Positions 1-6,472 of a stretch of 10,713 nt of DNA are shown one piece after another. Numbering within the stretch: the first letter of the stretch is position 1; each line of letters starts with the position of its first letter. This DNA is from CAYFSC01 sp964345695. GTDB taxonomy: Bacteria; Bacteroidota; Rhodothermia; Rhodothermales; Salinibacteraceae. A model generated the notes under the pieces. It worked only from the letters and a program-made list of their open reading frames with translations, was not told where the DNA came from and made no database searches. A program made the position numbers and the translations under genes. The DNA lies in NCBI GenBank assembly GCA_964345695.1, contig CAYFSC010000107.1, forward strand, positions 1 through 10,713, written 5' to 3'.

Positions 1-1755
1 CACAACGACCGGCTTGGAGGCGTAGCGGACGCGCTGAATCGTGTCCTGAAACTCCGCGAGGTACGCGCCGATCTGGTCGTACTGCCCCTGCTGCGCGGCC
101 TGGGCCATCTCGCCGAGGTTGGCGCCCACGCTGAAGTTCTTGCCCTCGTTGCCGATGACCATGCCGCGAAGGTTCGGATCGTTCTCGACGCGGTCGATGC
201 ATTCGCGCAGGCCCTGCATCACCTCGCGGCCCAGAGAGTTGGCCTTCGATCGGAACTCGTAGAGCACCACGTCGTCGCCCACGTCGAGGAGCGCGGCCTG
301 CCCGTTCGTCCACACCTCACGGGACGTGTCGGCTTTGATCGGATCCAGGGAAAGCTCGTCCTCGGGCGTTGGATCGGCGACGTAGCCGCCCTCGCTCGGG
401 ACGTACACTTCGCGGGCGCCGCCGTCCGTCCGGTAGAATTGCGTGTGCCCCTGCTCGTGCATCGTGCGCACCCACGCCGGCACCTCGATGTCGCGCTCGT
501 CCATGCCGTTCAGCACGGTCTCGAAGCCGAGCGCGTCCCACGTCTCGAACGGCCCCATCTCCCAGCCGAAGCCCCAGCGGATCGCGCGGTCCACGTCGGC
601 CGGATTGTCGGTGATCTCGCCGATACGGCGCGCGCTGTAGCCGAGCGTCTCCAGGGTGGTGTCGCGGAAGAACTGACCGGCACGCCCCGGATCCTGGTAC
701 AGCGCCTGGAGACGAGCCGTCAGGTCGCCCGCCTTCTTGATCGAGCGGATGTCCCCCAGTTCTTGCTCCTCGGCCGAGGTGTATTCGAACGTGTCCGGAT
801 CGAGCGACTTGATTTCGCCGTCCACCTTTTTGTAGAAGCCCTCGCCCGACTTCGCGCCCTTCCGGTCCTCGTCGACAAGCTTTTGCAGGATCTCCGGCAC
901 CTGAAATTCCTCGCGGCTCTCGTCGTCTTCCGCCTTCTCGTACAGGTTCTTCGTCACGTCCACGAGCACATCGAGCCCCACGACATCCGCCGTGCGGAAG
1001 GTGGCGCTCTTCGGATGGCCCTGCAACTGTCCCGTGAGGGTGTCGACCTCCTCGATCGTGTAGTCGCCGTCGGTGTAGTGGCGGATCGCCTGAAGCTGCG
1101 CGAAGATGCCAACGCGATTGCCGATAAAGTACGGCACGTCGTTCGCGACGACGATGCCCTTGCCGAGATGCAGGCGCCCGAACTGAGCAACGCGCTCCAC
1201 AACGGCCGGATCGGTGGCCTCCGTCGGGATGATCTCCAGCAGCTTCAGGTAGCGCGGCGGGTTGAAGAAGTGGGTGCCCAGGAAGCGCTGCTTGAAGTCC
1301 GCGCTGCGGCCCTCGGCGATCTCGTGGATCGGCAGGCCGCTCGTGTTCGTGGAGATGACCGCGTCGGGCCGGGCGTGCTCCTCGATGCGGGCGTGCACGT
1401 CGCGCTTCACATCCATGCGCTCGAGCACCGCCTCGACGACCCAGTCGACTTCGCTGATACGGCGGAAGTGCTCCTCAAAGTTGCCCAGATAGATACGGTC
1501 GGCCCCGTCGTCGGTAAAGAACGGATCCGGACTTGCGTTGCGCGCGGCCTTGAAGCCTTTCTCGACGATGGCATTGGAATCGCCGTCGTCGGGCGCGATG
1601 TCCAGGAGGTGCACTTCCAGACCGGCGTTGGCGAGGTGGGCGGCGATCTGCGCACCCATCGTGCCAGCTCCCAGCACGGCCGCCGTGCGGAACGGGGGGC
1701 GCGTAGCCGGGGCTTCGAGATTCAGAGCGCGCGTGTCGAGCGATTGGGTTTCCAT
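1..1755 (-). CDS. fadN: 3-hydroxyacyl-CoA dehydrogenase/enoyl-CoA hydratase (FadN type), C-terminus cut by window edge
   Basis: This is a cytosolic beta-oxidation enzyme that should hydrate enoyl-CoA and oxidise the 3-hydroxyacyl-CoA with NAD. The reading frame is open from the ATG at 1755 to base 1 (585 codons, no stop), so the C-terminus lies outside the window. In order it shows an NAD-binding Rossmann loop GAGTMG (about 29-34), the dehydrogenase motif STNTSG (135-140), the catalytic-region HFFNPP with H162, and E174 in LLEIIP. The second dehydrogenase domain has GAKSGEGFYKK (about 300-310) and RWGFGWEMGPFE (393-404). A crotonase domain starts near 490 and has GKNFSVGANL (538-547). Dehydrogenase before hydratase is the Bacillus FadN order, the reverse of E. 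coli FadB. FadN proteins are about 790-800 residues, so roughly 200 are missing. No Shine-Dalgarno precedes the ATG. The acyl-CoA synthetase lies upstream on the same strand. Family assignment is firm; exact chain-length preference cannot be read. Confidence 0.93.
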   Translation of the reverse strand, partial: METQSLDTRALNLEAPATRPPFRTAAVLGAGTMGAQIAAHLANAGLEVHLLDIAPDDGDSNAIVEKGFKAARNASPDPFFTDDGADRIYLGNFEEHFRRISEVDWVVEAVLERMDVKRDVHARIEEHARPDAVISTNTSGLPIHEIAEGRSADFKQRFLGTHFFNPPRYLKLLEIIPTEATDPAVVERVAQFGRLHLGKGIVVANDVPYFIGNRVGIFAQLQAIRHYTDGDYTIEEVDTLTGQLQGHPKSATFRTADVVGLDVLVDVTKNLYEKAEDDESREEFQVPEILQKLVDEDRKGAKSGEGFYKKVDGEIKSLDPDTFEYTSAEEQELGDIRSIKKAGDLTARLQALYQDPGRAGQFFRDTTLETLGYSARRIGEITDNPADVDRAIRWGFGWEMGPFETWDALGFETVLNGMDERDIEVPAWVRTMHEQGHTQFYRTDGGAREVYVPSEGGYVADPTPEDELSLDPIKADTSREVWTNGQAALLDVGDDVVLYEFRSKANSLGREVMQGLRECIDRVENDPNLRGMVIGNEGKNFSVGANLGEMAQAAQQGQYDQIGAYLAEFQDTIQRVRYASKPVVV

Positions 1756-1820
1756 ATCAGGTCGCAGAATGTGTGAGTGGAAATGGGTGTAGAATGGATC
1801 CGAAGCGCTCGGAGGCTGGC

Positions 1821-1836
1821 GTCAACAGCGTTAACC
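1821..1836 (-). promoter_or_regulatory. Candidate operator upstream of fadN
   Basis: The plus-strand sequence GTCAACAGCGTTAACC matches the palindrome in front of the TetR gene (CTTAACAGTGTTAACC on the minus strand at 4658-4673) at 13 of 15 bases over TYAACAGYGTTAACC. It lies 66-81 bases upstream of the fadN ATG. The two-fold symmetry is weaker here than at the TetR copy. That the neighbouring TetR protein binds it is inferred from the shared motif and the shared pathway. I saw no convincing promoter hexamers for fadN nearby. Confidence 0.5.
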
Positions 1837-1908
1837 GGCCCCTCGAGAAACCGCTTCCAGAATCGAGTTACAGGCCATCCGTCAAGGGAGCAGAGCGTCG
1901 CGTTACGA

Positions 1909-1923
1909 GTCGAGCAATACGCT
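1909..1923. repeat. 15-base direct repeat, left copy, abutting the N gap
   Basis: GTCGAGCAATACGCT ends exactly at the last known base before the run of N. The identical 15 bases begin at the first known base after the run (2024-2038). This looks like the overlap of two contig ends. Confidence 0.9.
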
Positions 1924-2023
1924 NNNNNNNNNNNNNNNNNNNNNNNNNNNNNNNNNNNNNNNNNNNNNNNNNNNNNNNNNNNNNNNNNNNNNNNNNNNNN
2001 NNNNNNNNNNNNNNNNNNNNNNN
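1924..2023. other. Assembly gap (100 N)
   Basis: There are exactly 100 unknown bases, the conventional length for a gap of unknown size. It lies between the acyl-CoA synthetase stop and the fadN start, so no recognised gene is interrupted. If the flanking 15-base copies are one overlap, the true intergenic distance would be about 192 bases instead of 307. Any open frame running through the N is meaningless. Confidence 0.98.
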
Positions 2024-2038
2024 GTCGAGCAATACGCT
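2024..2038. repeat. 15-base direct repeat, right copy, abutting the N gap
   Basis: This is identical to 1909-1923. With the following base it also holds a small inverted repeat, GAGC-N5-GCTC, too weak to call a terminator. Confidence 0.9.
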
Positions 2039-2050
2039 CACGTCCGCACA

Positions 2051-2071
2051 ACGCGTCACGCATCACGCGAC
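2051..2071. repeat. Three degenerate heptamers at the end of the acyl-CoA synthetase gene
   Basis: ACGCGTC, ACGCATC and ACGCGAC follow each other without a spacer and run across the synthetase stop codon (2063-2065). Related pieces (AATACGC, GTTACGA) occur near the N gap. This may be the eroded edge of a simple heptamer array. Chance in GC-rich DNA cannot be excluded. Confidence 0.4.
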
Positions 2072-3967
2072 GATCACCGCCTTTTTCTCCGTCTGGCTCC
2101 TTGGCTGCGCCTCCTCATCGTAGAGCGCATCGATCTCCTCCCCGAAGGCCTCGCGGATCTTGGGACGCTTTACCTTGAGCGTGGGCGTCAGGAGGCCCGC
2201 ATCGATGGTGAGTTCGTCCGGGATCAGCGCAAAGCGTTTTACGGTCGACCAGTGATCCATGCCTTCGTTGGCGTTTTCGACCAGTGCCTGAAACACCTCC
2301 ACGATTTCCGGCTCGTTAAGCAGATCTTCGTACGGCTGGTCGGCGTCTACTCCGAGAGATTCAGCCTTGGCGCGCACCTGGTCTTCCGTCGGGAAAATGA
2401 GGGCGGCGCAGAACTTTCGGCCGCTGCCGATGACCACGGCCTTGTCCACGAGCGGCTCGCTGCCCAGTTTGTTTTCGATGGGCTGCGGCATCACGTACTT
2501 GCCCGTCGACAGCTTGAAGAGGTCCTTCTTGCGATCGGTGATCTTGAGGTTGTTCTCGTCATCGAACTCCCCAATGTCGCCGGTGTGAAACCAGCCGTCC
2601 TCGGTCATCACTGCCTCGGTTTTTTCAGGCGCCTTGTAGTAGCCCTGCATGACATGCGGGCCGCGCGTCAGGATCTCGCCGTCGTCGGCAATGCGCACCT
2701 CCACGCCCGGGAGCGGCTCGCCCACGGTGCCCGGCTCGACGCGATCGGGCCGGTTGAACGCGATCACGGGGCTCGTTTCGGTCAGCCCGTAGCCCTGCAG
2801 CGCCCTGATGTCGGCCGCGGCGAGCGTGTTCGATAGGTCGGCCTGCAGCGCCGCGCCGCCCACGACGATGTACTTGACACGCCCGCCCAGGGCTTCGCGC
2901 CACTTGCTGAACACGAGCGCGTCGGCGAGGGAATGCTTCAGCGAGTACGTCAGCGTGTCCTGCTGTCCAATCTCGTACTGCCGTGCGATGCCCATCGCCC
3001 AGTTACCGATGGCTTTCTGCACGCCCTTCATCTCCATGATTTTCTTCTGGATGCCGGCGTACACTTTTTCCAGCACCCGTGGGACGGAGGCAAAGGCCGT
3101 CGGCCGCACTTTCGGAAGCGCTTGCACCAAGTCGTCAGGCGATGTGAAGTACACGCTCACACCGCGCGACAGGAAGGCGTAATGCAGCGTGCGGGCAAAG
3201 ACGTGCGTGAGCGGGAGAAACGAAATGACGACTTCGCCCTCCGGCCCGTCGTCGAAATCGTCGAGTTCCGAAAGCGACGTGAGTGCGTTGGACGAAATGT
3301 TCTCGTGCGAGAGCATCACGCCCTTCGGCTGCCCGGTGGTTCCGCTCGTATAGATGAGCGTCGCCAGGTCGTCCGGCTCGATCTCGTCGCGGAAATCCTG
3401 AATGGTTGCCGTAACGTCGTCGGTAGACGCTCGGCCTCGCTCTTGGATCTCCTCCAGCGTGTAGAGCGTCACGCGCTCCGGAAGCTCAGGCCGATCTGTA
3501 TCGCGCTCCGGCTCGCAGAGCACGACCGTGTGTACGTCCGGCAGATCCGGTAGAATCTGAGCGGCCACCTGCAGTCGGTCCTCGTCAGCCACAATGAGTG
3601 CCTTCGCCTCAGCGTGGTTAATGACGTACGTCATTTGCTCCGGCGCCGTCGAGAGGTACACCGGCACGTCGATGATGCCGGCAAGGAGGCAGCCCATGTC
3701 GGCAATGCAAAAGTTGACGTCGCTCTCCAGCAGGAGAGCTGTCTTCTCGCCGCGCTCCAGCCCCACGTCGCGGAGGCCGAGCGCCGTTTCTTCAGCCTGG
3801 GTTTGGAACTCCGCTAGCGAGCACGGGACCCACCCTTCCCCCTCGGGCTGGTTGAGCGCCGTGGGGTTGCTGTAGGACGCGCAGGCGCCGTAGAACAACT
3901 CGGGCAACGTTTTTCCGAGGATCGGCGGGCCGGCATCGGGCGGAGCGGTGTGGATCGGTCCTGGCAT
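2063..3967 (-). CDS. Long-chain acyl-CoA synthetase (AMP-forming)
   Basis: It activates long-chain fatty acids: fatty acid + ATP + CoA gives acyl-CoA + AMP + PPi, the entry step of beta-oxidation, probably at the inner face of the membrane. The 634-residue protein has the AMP-binding loop YTSGTTGQPKG (206-216), the adenylate motif GYGLTETSP (392-400), HTGD (461-464), the hinge region DRKKDLFKLSTGK (478-490) and the C-terminal lysine segment LTPTLKVKR (593-601), with K598 the likely catalytic lysine. The insert between the loop and GYGLTETSP fits the FAA1-like long-chain group rather than short FadD-like enzymes. The frame opens with a TTG at 4009. I prefer the ATG at 3967 because homology-like sequence starts soon after it. 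It starts 53 bases after the TetR stop on the same strand, so the two probably form an operon. No Shine-Dalgarno is visible. Confidence 0.94.
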   Translation of the reverse strand: MPGPIHTAPPDAGPPILGKTLPELFYGACASYSNPTALNQPEGEGWVPCSLAEFQTQAEETALGLRDVGLERGEKTALLLESDVNFCIADMGCLLAGIIDVPVYLSTAPEQMTYVINHAEAKALIVADEDRLQVAAQILPDLPDVHTVVLCEPERDTDRPELPERVTLYTLEEIQERGRASTDDVTATIQDFRDEIEPDDLATLIYTSGTTGQPKGVMLSHENISSNALTSLSELDDFDDGPEGEVVISFLPLTHVFARTLHYAFLSRGVSVYFTSPDDLVQALPKVRPTAFASVPRVLEKVYAGIQKKIMEMKGVQKAIGNWAMGIARQYEIGQQDTLTYSLKHSLADALVFSKWREALGGRVKYIVVGGAALQADLSNTLAAADIRALQGYGLTETSPVIAFNRPDRVEPGTVGEPLPGVEVRIADDGEILTRGPHVMQGYYKAPEKTEAVMTEDGWFHTGDIGEFDDENNLKITDRKKDLFKLSTGKYVMPQPIENKLGSEPLVDKAVVIGSGRKFCAALIFPTEDQVRAKAESLGVDADQPYEDLLNEPEIVEVFQALVENANEGMDHWSTVKRFALIPDELTIDAGLLTPTLKVKRPKIREAFGEEIDALYDEEAQPRSQTEKKAVIVA

Positions 3968-4020
3968 GAACGGATCGGTCGATTGGTCGGAGGAGGCGTG
4001 CTCCCGCAATGGCGGCGGGA

Positions 4021-4653
4021 TTACAGTTCGGAAGACGACACCTGAGCAGGTACCGTATAGCTACGGAGGGTCTGTTGGATGGCCGTCTCGATGAAGGCAT
4101 CGCGTTCAATGCGTACATCCACGCGCTCGGCAAGCAGCAGCGATACCGTTCCGTGCAGCGATGCCCAGATGGTGCTGGCCGACACCTGTGGATCGCCGGC
4201 GGCGAAAACGTCCTTCTCGTTGCCCTCGGCGAGGGCGTCGGCGAAGAAGTCGAGGTTGCGGCGCGCCTGGCGGTACTTCTCGGCCGGATAGCGTTCCATC
4301 CGCTCGGGATGCAGCTGAAACATGATTTCGTAGTACTCCGGGTTCTCCAGCCCGAAGTCGATGAACCGTCGGCACAGGGCCTCCAGGCGCCGGAGTAGGT
4401 CACTCGGATGGTCGTCGGCCGTGCTCTCCAGAGCTTCGAAGAGATGCATCATCCCTTCGTGGATGAGCGCATGCAGCAGCGCGTCTTTGCTGTCGAAGTG
4501 CAAGTAAATGCTCGTTGCACTGTAGTCAATGGCGCTGGCAATCTTGCGCATCGACACGTTCTGGTACCCCTCTTGAACGAGGAGGTGCCGCGTTGTGTCG
4601 AGAATTAGTCGACGAAGGTCCCCGTTGTGTGGCTGACCCGAGGATGTACTCAT
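4021..4653 (-). CDS. TetR-family repressor, probably of fatty-acid degradation (FadR-like)
   Basis: This 210-residue DNA-binding regulator has an N-terminal helix-turn-helix of TetR type (about 33-57, with SMRKIASAIDYSATSIYLHF) and an all-helical ligand-binding C-terminal domain. That domain carries the W..LHG signature (W163, H167, G168) of the WHG class (TetR_C_33). The acyl-CoA synthetase follows after 53 bases and fadN after that, a layout recalling Bacillus, where TetR-type FadR sits beside lcfA and controls fadN. A near-palindrome covers the bases just upstream of its ATG and recurs before fadN, so it likely represses itself, the synthetase and fadN. An acyl-CoA effector is inferred from this context only. 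The ATG at 4653 is the only start that keeps the full DNA-binding domain. TetR identity is firm; the role in fatty-acid control is likely. Confidence 0.9.
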   Translation of the reverse strand: MSTSSGQPHNGDLRRLILDTTRHLLVQEGYQNVSMRKIASAIDYSATSIYLHFDSKDALLHALIHEGMMHLFEALESTADDHPSDLLRRLEALCRRFIDFGLENPEYYEIMFQLHPERMERYPAEKYRQARRNLDFFADALAEGNEKDVFAAGDPQVSASTIWASLHGTVSLLLAERVDVRIERDAFIETAIQQTLRSYTVPAQVSSSEL

Positions 4654-4657
4654 GCTT

Positions 4658-4673
4658 GGTTAACACTGTTAAG
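4658..4673. promoter_or_regulatory. Palindromic operator in front of the TetR gene
   Basis: GGTTAACACTGTTAAG contains the perfect inverted repeat TTAACA-C-TGTTAA (4660-4672). It begins 5 bases upstream of the ATG and overlaps the proposed -10 element, the usual place for an autorepressing TetR protein. A second copy with two differences lies before fadN (1821-1836). Binding by this TetR protein is inferred. Confidence 0.6.
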
Positions 4674-4699
4674 TAACAAGAGGACAGGGAAACTGTCAA
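4670..4699 (-). promoter_or_regulatory. Candidate promoter of the TetR-acyl-CoA synthetase operon
   Basis: On the minus strand TTGACA (4699-4694) is followed after 18 bases by TACTTA (4675-4670). The extended TACTTAAC partly fits the Bacteroidota form TANNTTTG. Transcription would begin near 4663, leaving only about 10 untranslated bases, consistent with the missing Shine-Dalgarno. The -10 element overlaps the operator palindrome. Confidence 0.4.
4683..4697. promoter_or_regulatory. Second small palindrome in the TetR promoter
   Basis: GACAG-GGAAA-CTGTC is a perfect 5-base inverted repeat that overlaps the TTGACA hexamer. It could be a second protein-binding site. It does not resemble the TTAACA palindrome, and such short repeats arise by chance. 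Confidence 0.25.
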
Positions 4700-4836
4700 G
4701 GACGTTTCATTTTTCCGAATCTCGGAACGCGAGGCACGTTTCGTCCCTGATTCGTTTCGCAGCAAGTACGGACAGGCAACTCTGTTCGAAGAACATAAGA
4801 AACAGGCGTGTTGATTGCAGCCGCGGGCATACAGAA

Positions 4837-4864
4837 ACGGCACGCCTCCGAAGAGACGTGCCGT
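4837..4864 (-). terminator. Rho-independent terminator of porV
   Basis: On the minus strand ACGGCACG, U, CUC, a UUCG tetraloop, GAG, G and CGUGCCGU form one stem of 12 pairs, with a single U-G wobble. It is followed by UUCUGU. It starts 68 bases after the porV stop codon and separates porV from the TetR operon. The U tract is short, but the stem and tetraloop are very stable. Confidence 0.8.
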
Positions 4865-4931
4865 CTTGAGTGATGACCGGTACACGTTTCGAAACACAGA
4901 GGGCGCGTCGCGTCGCGCACCAATCCGGTCG

Positions 4932-6095
4932 TTAATCTTGGAATTCCAGAAGGAGCGAGAACCGCAGGGTATTGGCCAGCGGATTGTCTTCCTCCAGCGT
5001 GTAGATGTAGGAGATGTCGACGCCGATGATGTTGTAGCGGAGGCCGGCGCCGAAGTTGAGGAACTCACGGTTTCCGTTCTCTGGATCCTCGTAGAAGTAG
5101 CCGGTGCGAAGGGCGAAGAGGTCGTTGTACCAGTATTCCACGCCCATGCCCACGGTGAACTGCTCGACGAGACTCAGCTCGGTGGCCTGACCGTCCGGTC
5201 CAATCTGCCCGCGCTGCGTGCCCCACGACGAGAAGAGCGCCTCATAAAACGGGTCGGGATCGCTGACGAGCGTGGTGTCGCCGTTCGCAATCTGCTGGCG
5301 GCGCTCAACGTTGACGAGCTCCTTGTTAAAGTCGTTCGCAAACGTCAGCGTGTTGAATTCATCGAACTCGAAGGTCAGGGCGTATCCAATGCGCATGTTC
5401 GTCGGCAGGGCCTGTTCCTGCTCGTTGAACGTCATCGTGCCGCCCATGTTGGCGATGTTCAGCCCGGTCGAGAACGTGGTGTTCGTAGAGCCGAGAGCAA
5501 AGGGTTTGGTTTGATACAGGGCGGAGAGGTCGAACGCCACGGTCGATGCCGAGCCGCTCTCGATGTCCTGCGTGCCATCCGACAGCTTCGAGTAGACGCC
5601 GCGCAGCGACGTGCCCAGGCCCAACTGCTCGGTCACCTGCACGCCATAGGAGATGCCGAAGGCCGTTTCGAAGGACTGCGACTCGCCGAGGATGTTGCCG
5701 CTATCGTCGCGCTGCTCCACTTCGCCGAGGTTCAGAAACGTGACGTTGGCACCGAACGTGCCGATGCCCTCGAAGTGGTGCGTGGCCACGAGGTACTCGT
5801 AGAAGAGCCCGGCGTCAAACTCCGGAAGCCAGTTGGCGTGGGTGATGCCCACCTGCGTGTTGCGCTGGAAGGCCAGGCCAGCCGGGTTCCAGAACATGGC
5901 GTTGGCGTTATCGGCGATGGCTACGCCGGCGTTGCCCATGCCAGCGAATCGGCTGTCGGGTTCAATGCGCAAAAAGAGAGCCGTGGATTCGCCAAGCTGC
6001 GCATGGGCCGGCAGAGCCAGCCCTACGGTCAAGACGAGAACGGTAAAGACAGTGCGCGTCCACTGAGAGGCGCAGGAAGGGAGGTCGAACATCAT
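4932..6095 (-). CDS. porV: PorV-like outer-membrane beta-barrel protein of the type IX secretion system
   Basis: This is an outer-membrane barrel. In studied Bacteroidota, PorV takes cargo proteins from the translocon and works with the sortase PorU to attach them to the cell surface. The 387-residue product has a signal peptide (hydrophobic core about 16-29, probable cleavage after AHA at 30-32). It then has the family's N-terminal segment with IEPDSRFAGMGNAGVAI (about 44-60) and WNPAGLAF (69-76). Alternating aromatic beta-strands follow, and it ends in NPLANTLRFSLLLEF (371-385). The length matches PorV (about 390). Two adjacent ATGs (6095 and 6092) are possible starts. No Shine-Dalgarno is seen. 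It stands alone: no porU or other secretion gene is adjacent, and a strong terminator follows. PorQ or another UPF0164-type barrel is the alternative, but the C-terminal motif favours PorV. Confidence 0.85.
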   Translation of the reverse strand: MMFDLPSCASQWTRTVFTVLVLTVGLALPAHAQLGESTALFLRIEPDSRFAGMGNAGVAIADNANAMFWNPAGLAFQRNTQVGITHANWLPEFDAGLFYEYLVATHHFEGIGTFGANVTFLNLGEVEQRDDSGNILGESQSFETAFGISYGVQVTEQLGLGTSLRGVYSKLSDGTQDIESGSASTVAFDLSALYQTKPFALGSTNTTFSTGLNIANMGGTMTFNEQEQALPTNMRIGYALTFEFDEFNTLTFANDFNKELVNVERRQQIANGDTTLVSDPDPFYEALFSSWGTQRGQIGPDGQATELSLVEQFTVGMGVEYWYNDLFALRTGYFYEDPENGNREFLNFGAGLRYNIIGVDISYIYTLEEDNPLANTLRFSLLLEFQD

Positions 6096-6472
6096 CGGAG
6101 GTACCTATGTCGTTGAGTCACATGCAGAAAGAACGCGCAGGGAGTTCAAGGTTCCTTGGCTCGATGCGAACACCGGGCGATACCACGGTAGGTGTACGGC
6201 TGCCCGATGCCTGCACAGGTCAGGAACCTCAGAGGCCGGTCTTCACAGTCGGAACGAGCCGGACGGCCCGTGAACGAGCGCATGAAGACAACGCGGGGTC
6301 CAAATGGCGTTCGTAGCGCTGCTTCCCTCGATAGGCACCAATGATTGACGAACGATCGACGCGAGAGGAAGTGAACCGCAACTCTCGATACACGAATGTA
6401 GCACCGTGGAACGAAAGGTACAAACGCCCCCGTCGAATCTTCAGGGAGTGCACCTACAGTTCACAATGCTCG
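6096..6472. other. 377-base region without a gene, upstream of porV
   Basis: I see no credible coding frame. It must hold the end of the hydrolase transcript and the start of porV's. On the minus strand TTTG (6424-6421), 20 bases, then TACATTCG (6400-6393) resembles the Bacteroidota pattern TTTG-N19/21-TANNTTTG with one mismatch. It would give porV a leader of nearly 300 bases, so I hold it loosely. There is a widely spaced 8-base inverted repeat (AGGTTCCT 6149-6156, AGGAACCT 6222-6229) and a short stem CGAGAG/CTCTCG (6362-6367, 6382-6387). No terminator with a U tract was found. Confidence 0.5.

Noticed and set aside
439..1776. Plus-strand open frame of 445 codons
   Set aside because: It lies antisense to fadN, whose motifs are unmistakable. 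Long antisense frames are common in GC-rich coding DNA, and this one shows no domain-like sequence.
1722..2178. Open frames running through the N gap
   Set aside because: They contain 34 undefined residues and exist only because N codons hide stops.
3968..4009. Upstream TTG start for the acyl-CoA synthetase
   Set aside because: It adds 14 polar residues with no domain content. The ATG at 3967 is more likely, although the TTG cannot be excluded.
4815..6116. Plus-strand open frame of 433 codons
   Set aside because: It is antisense to porV and runs through the porV terminator; its composition is that of a shadow frame.
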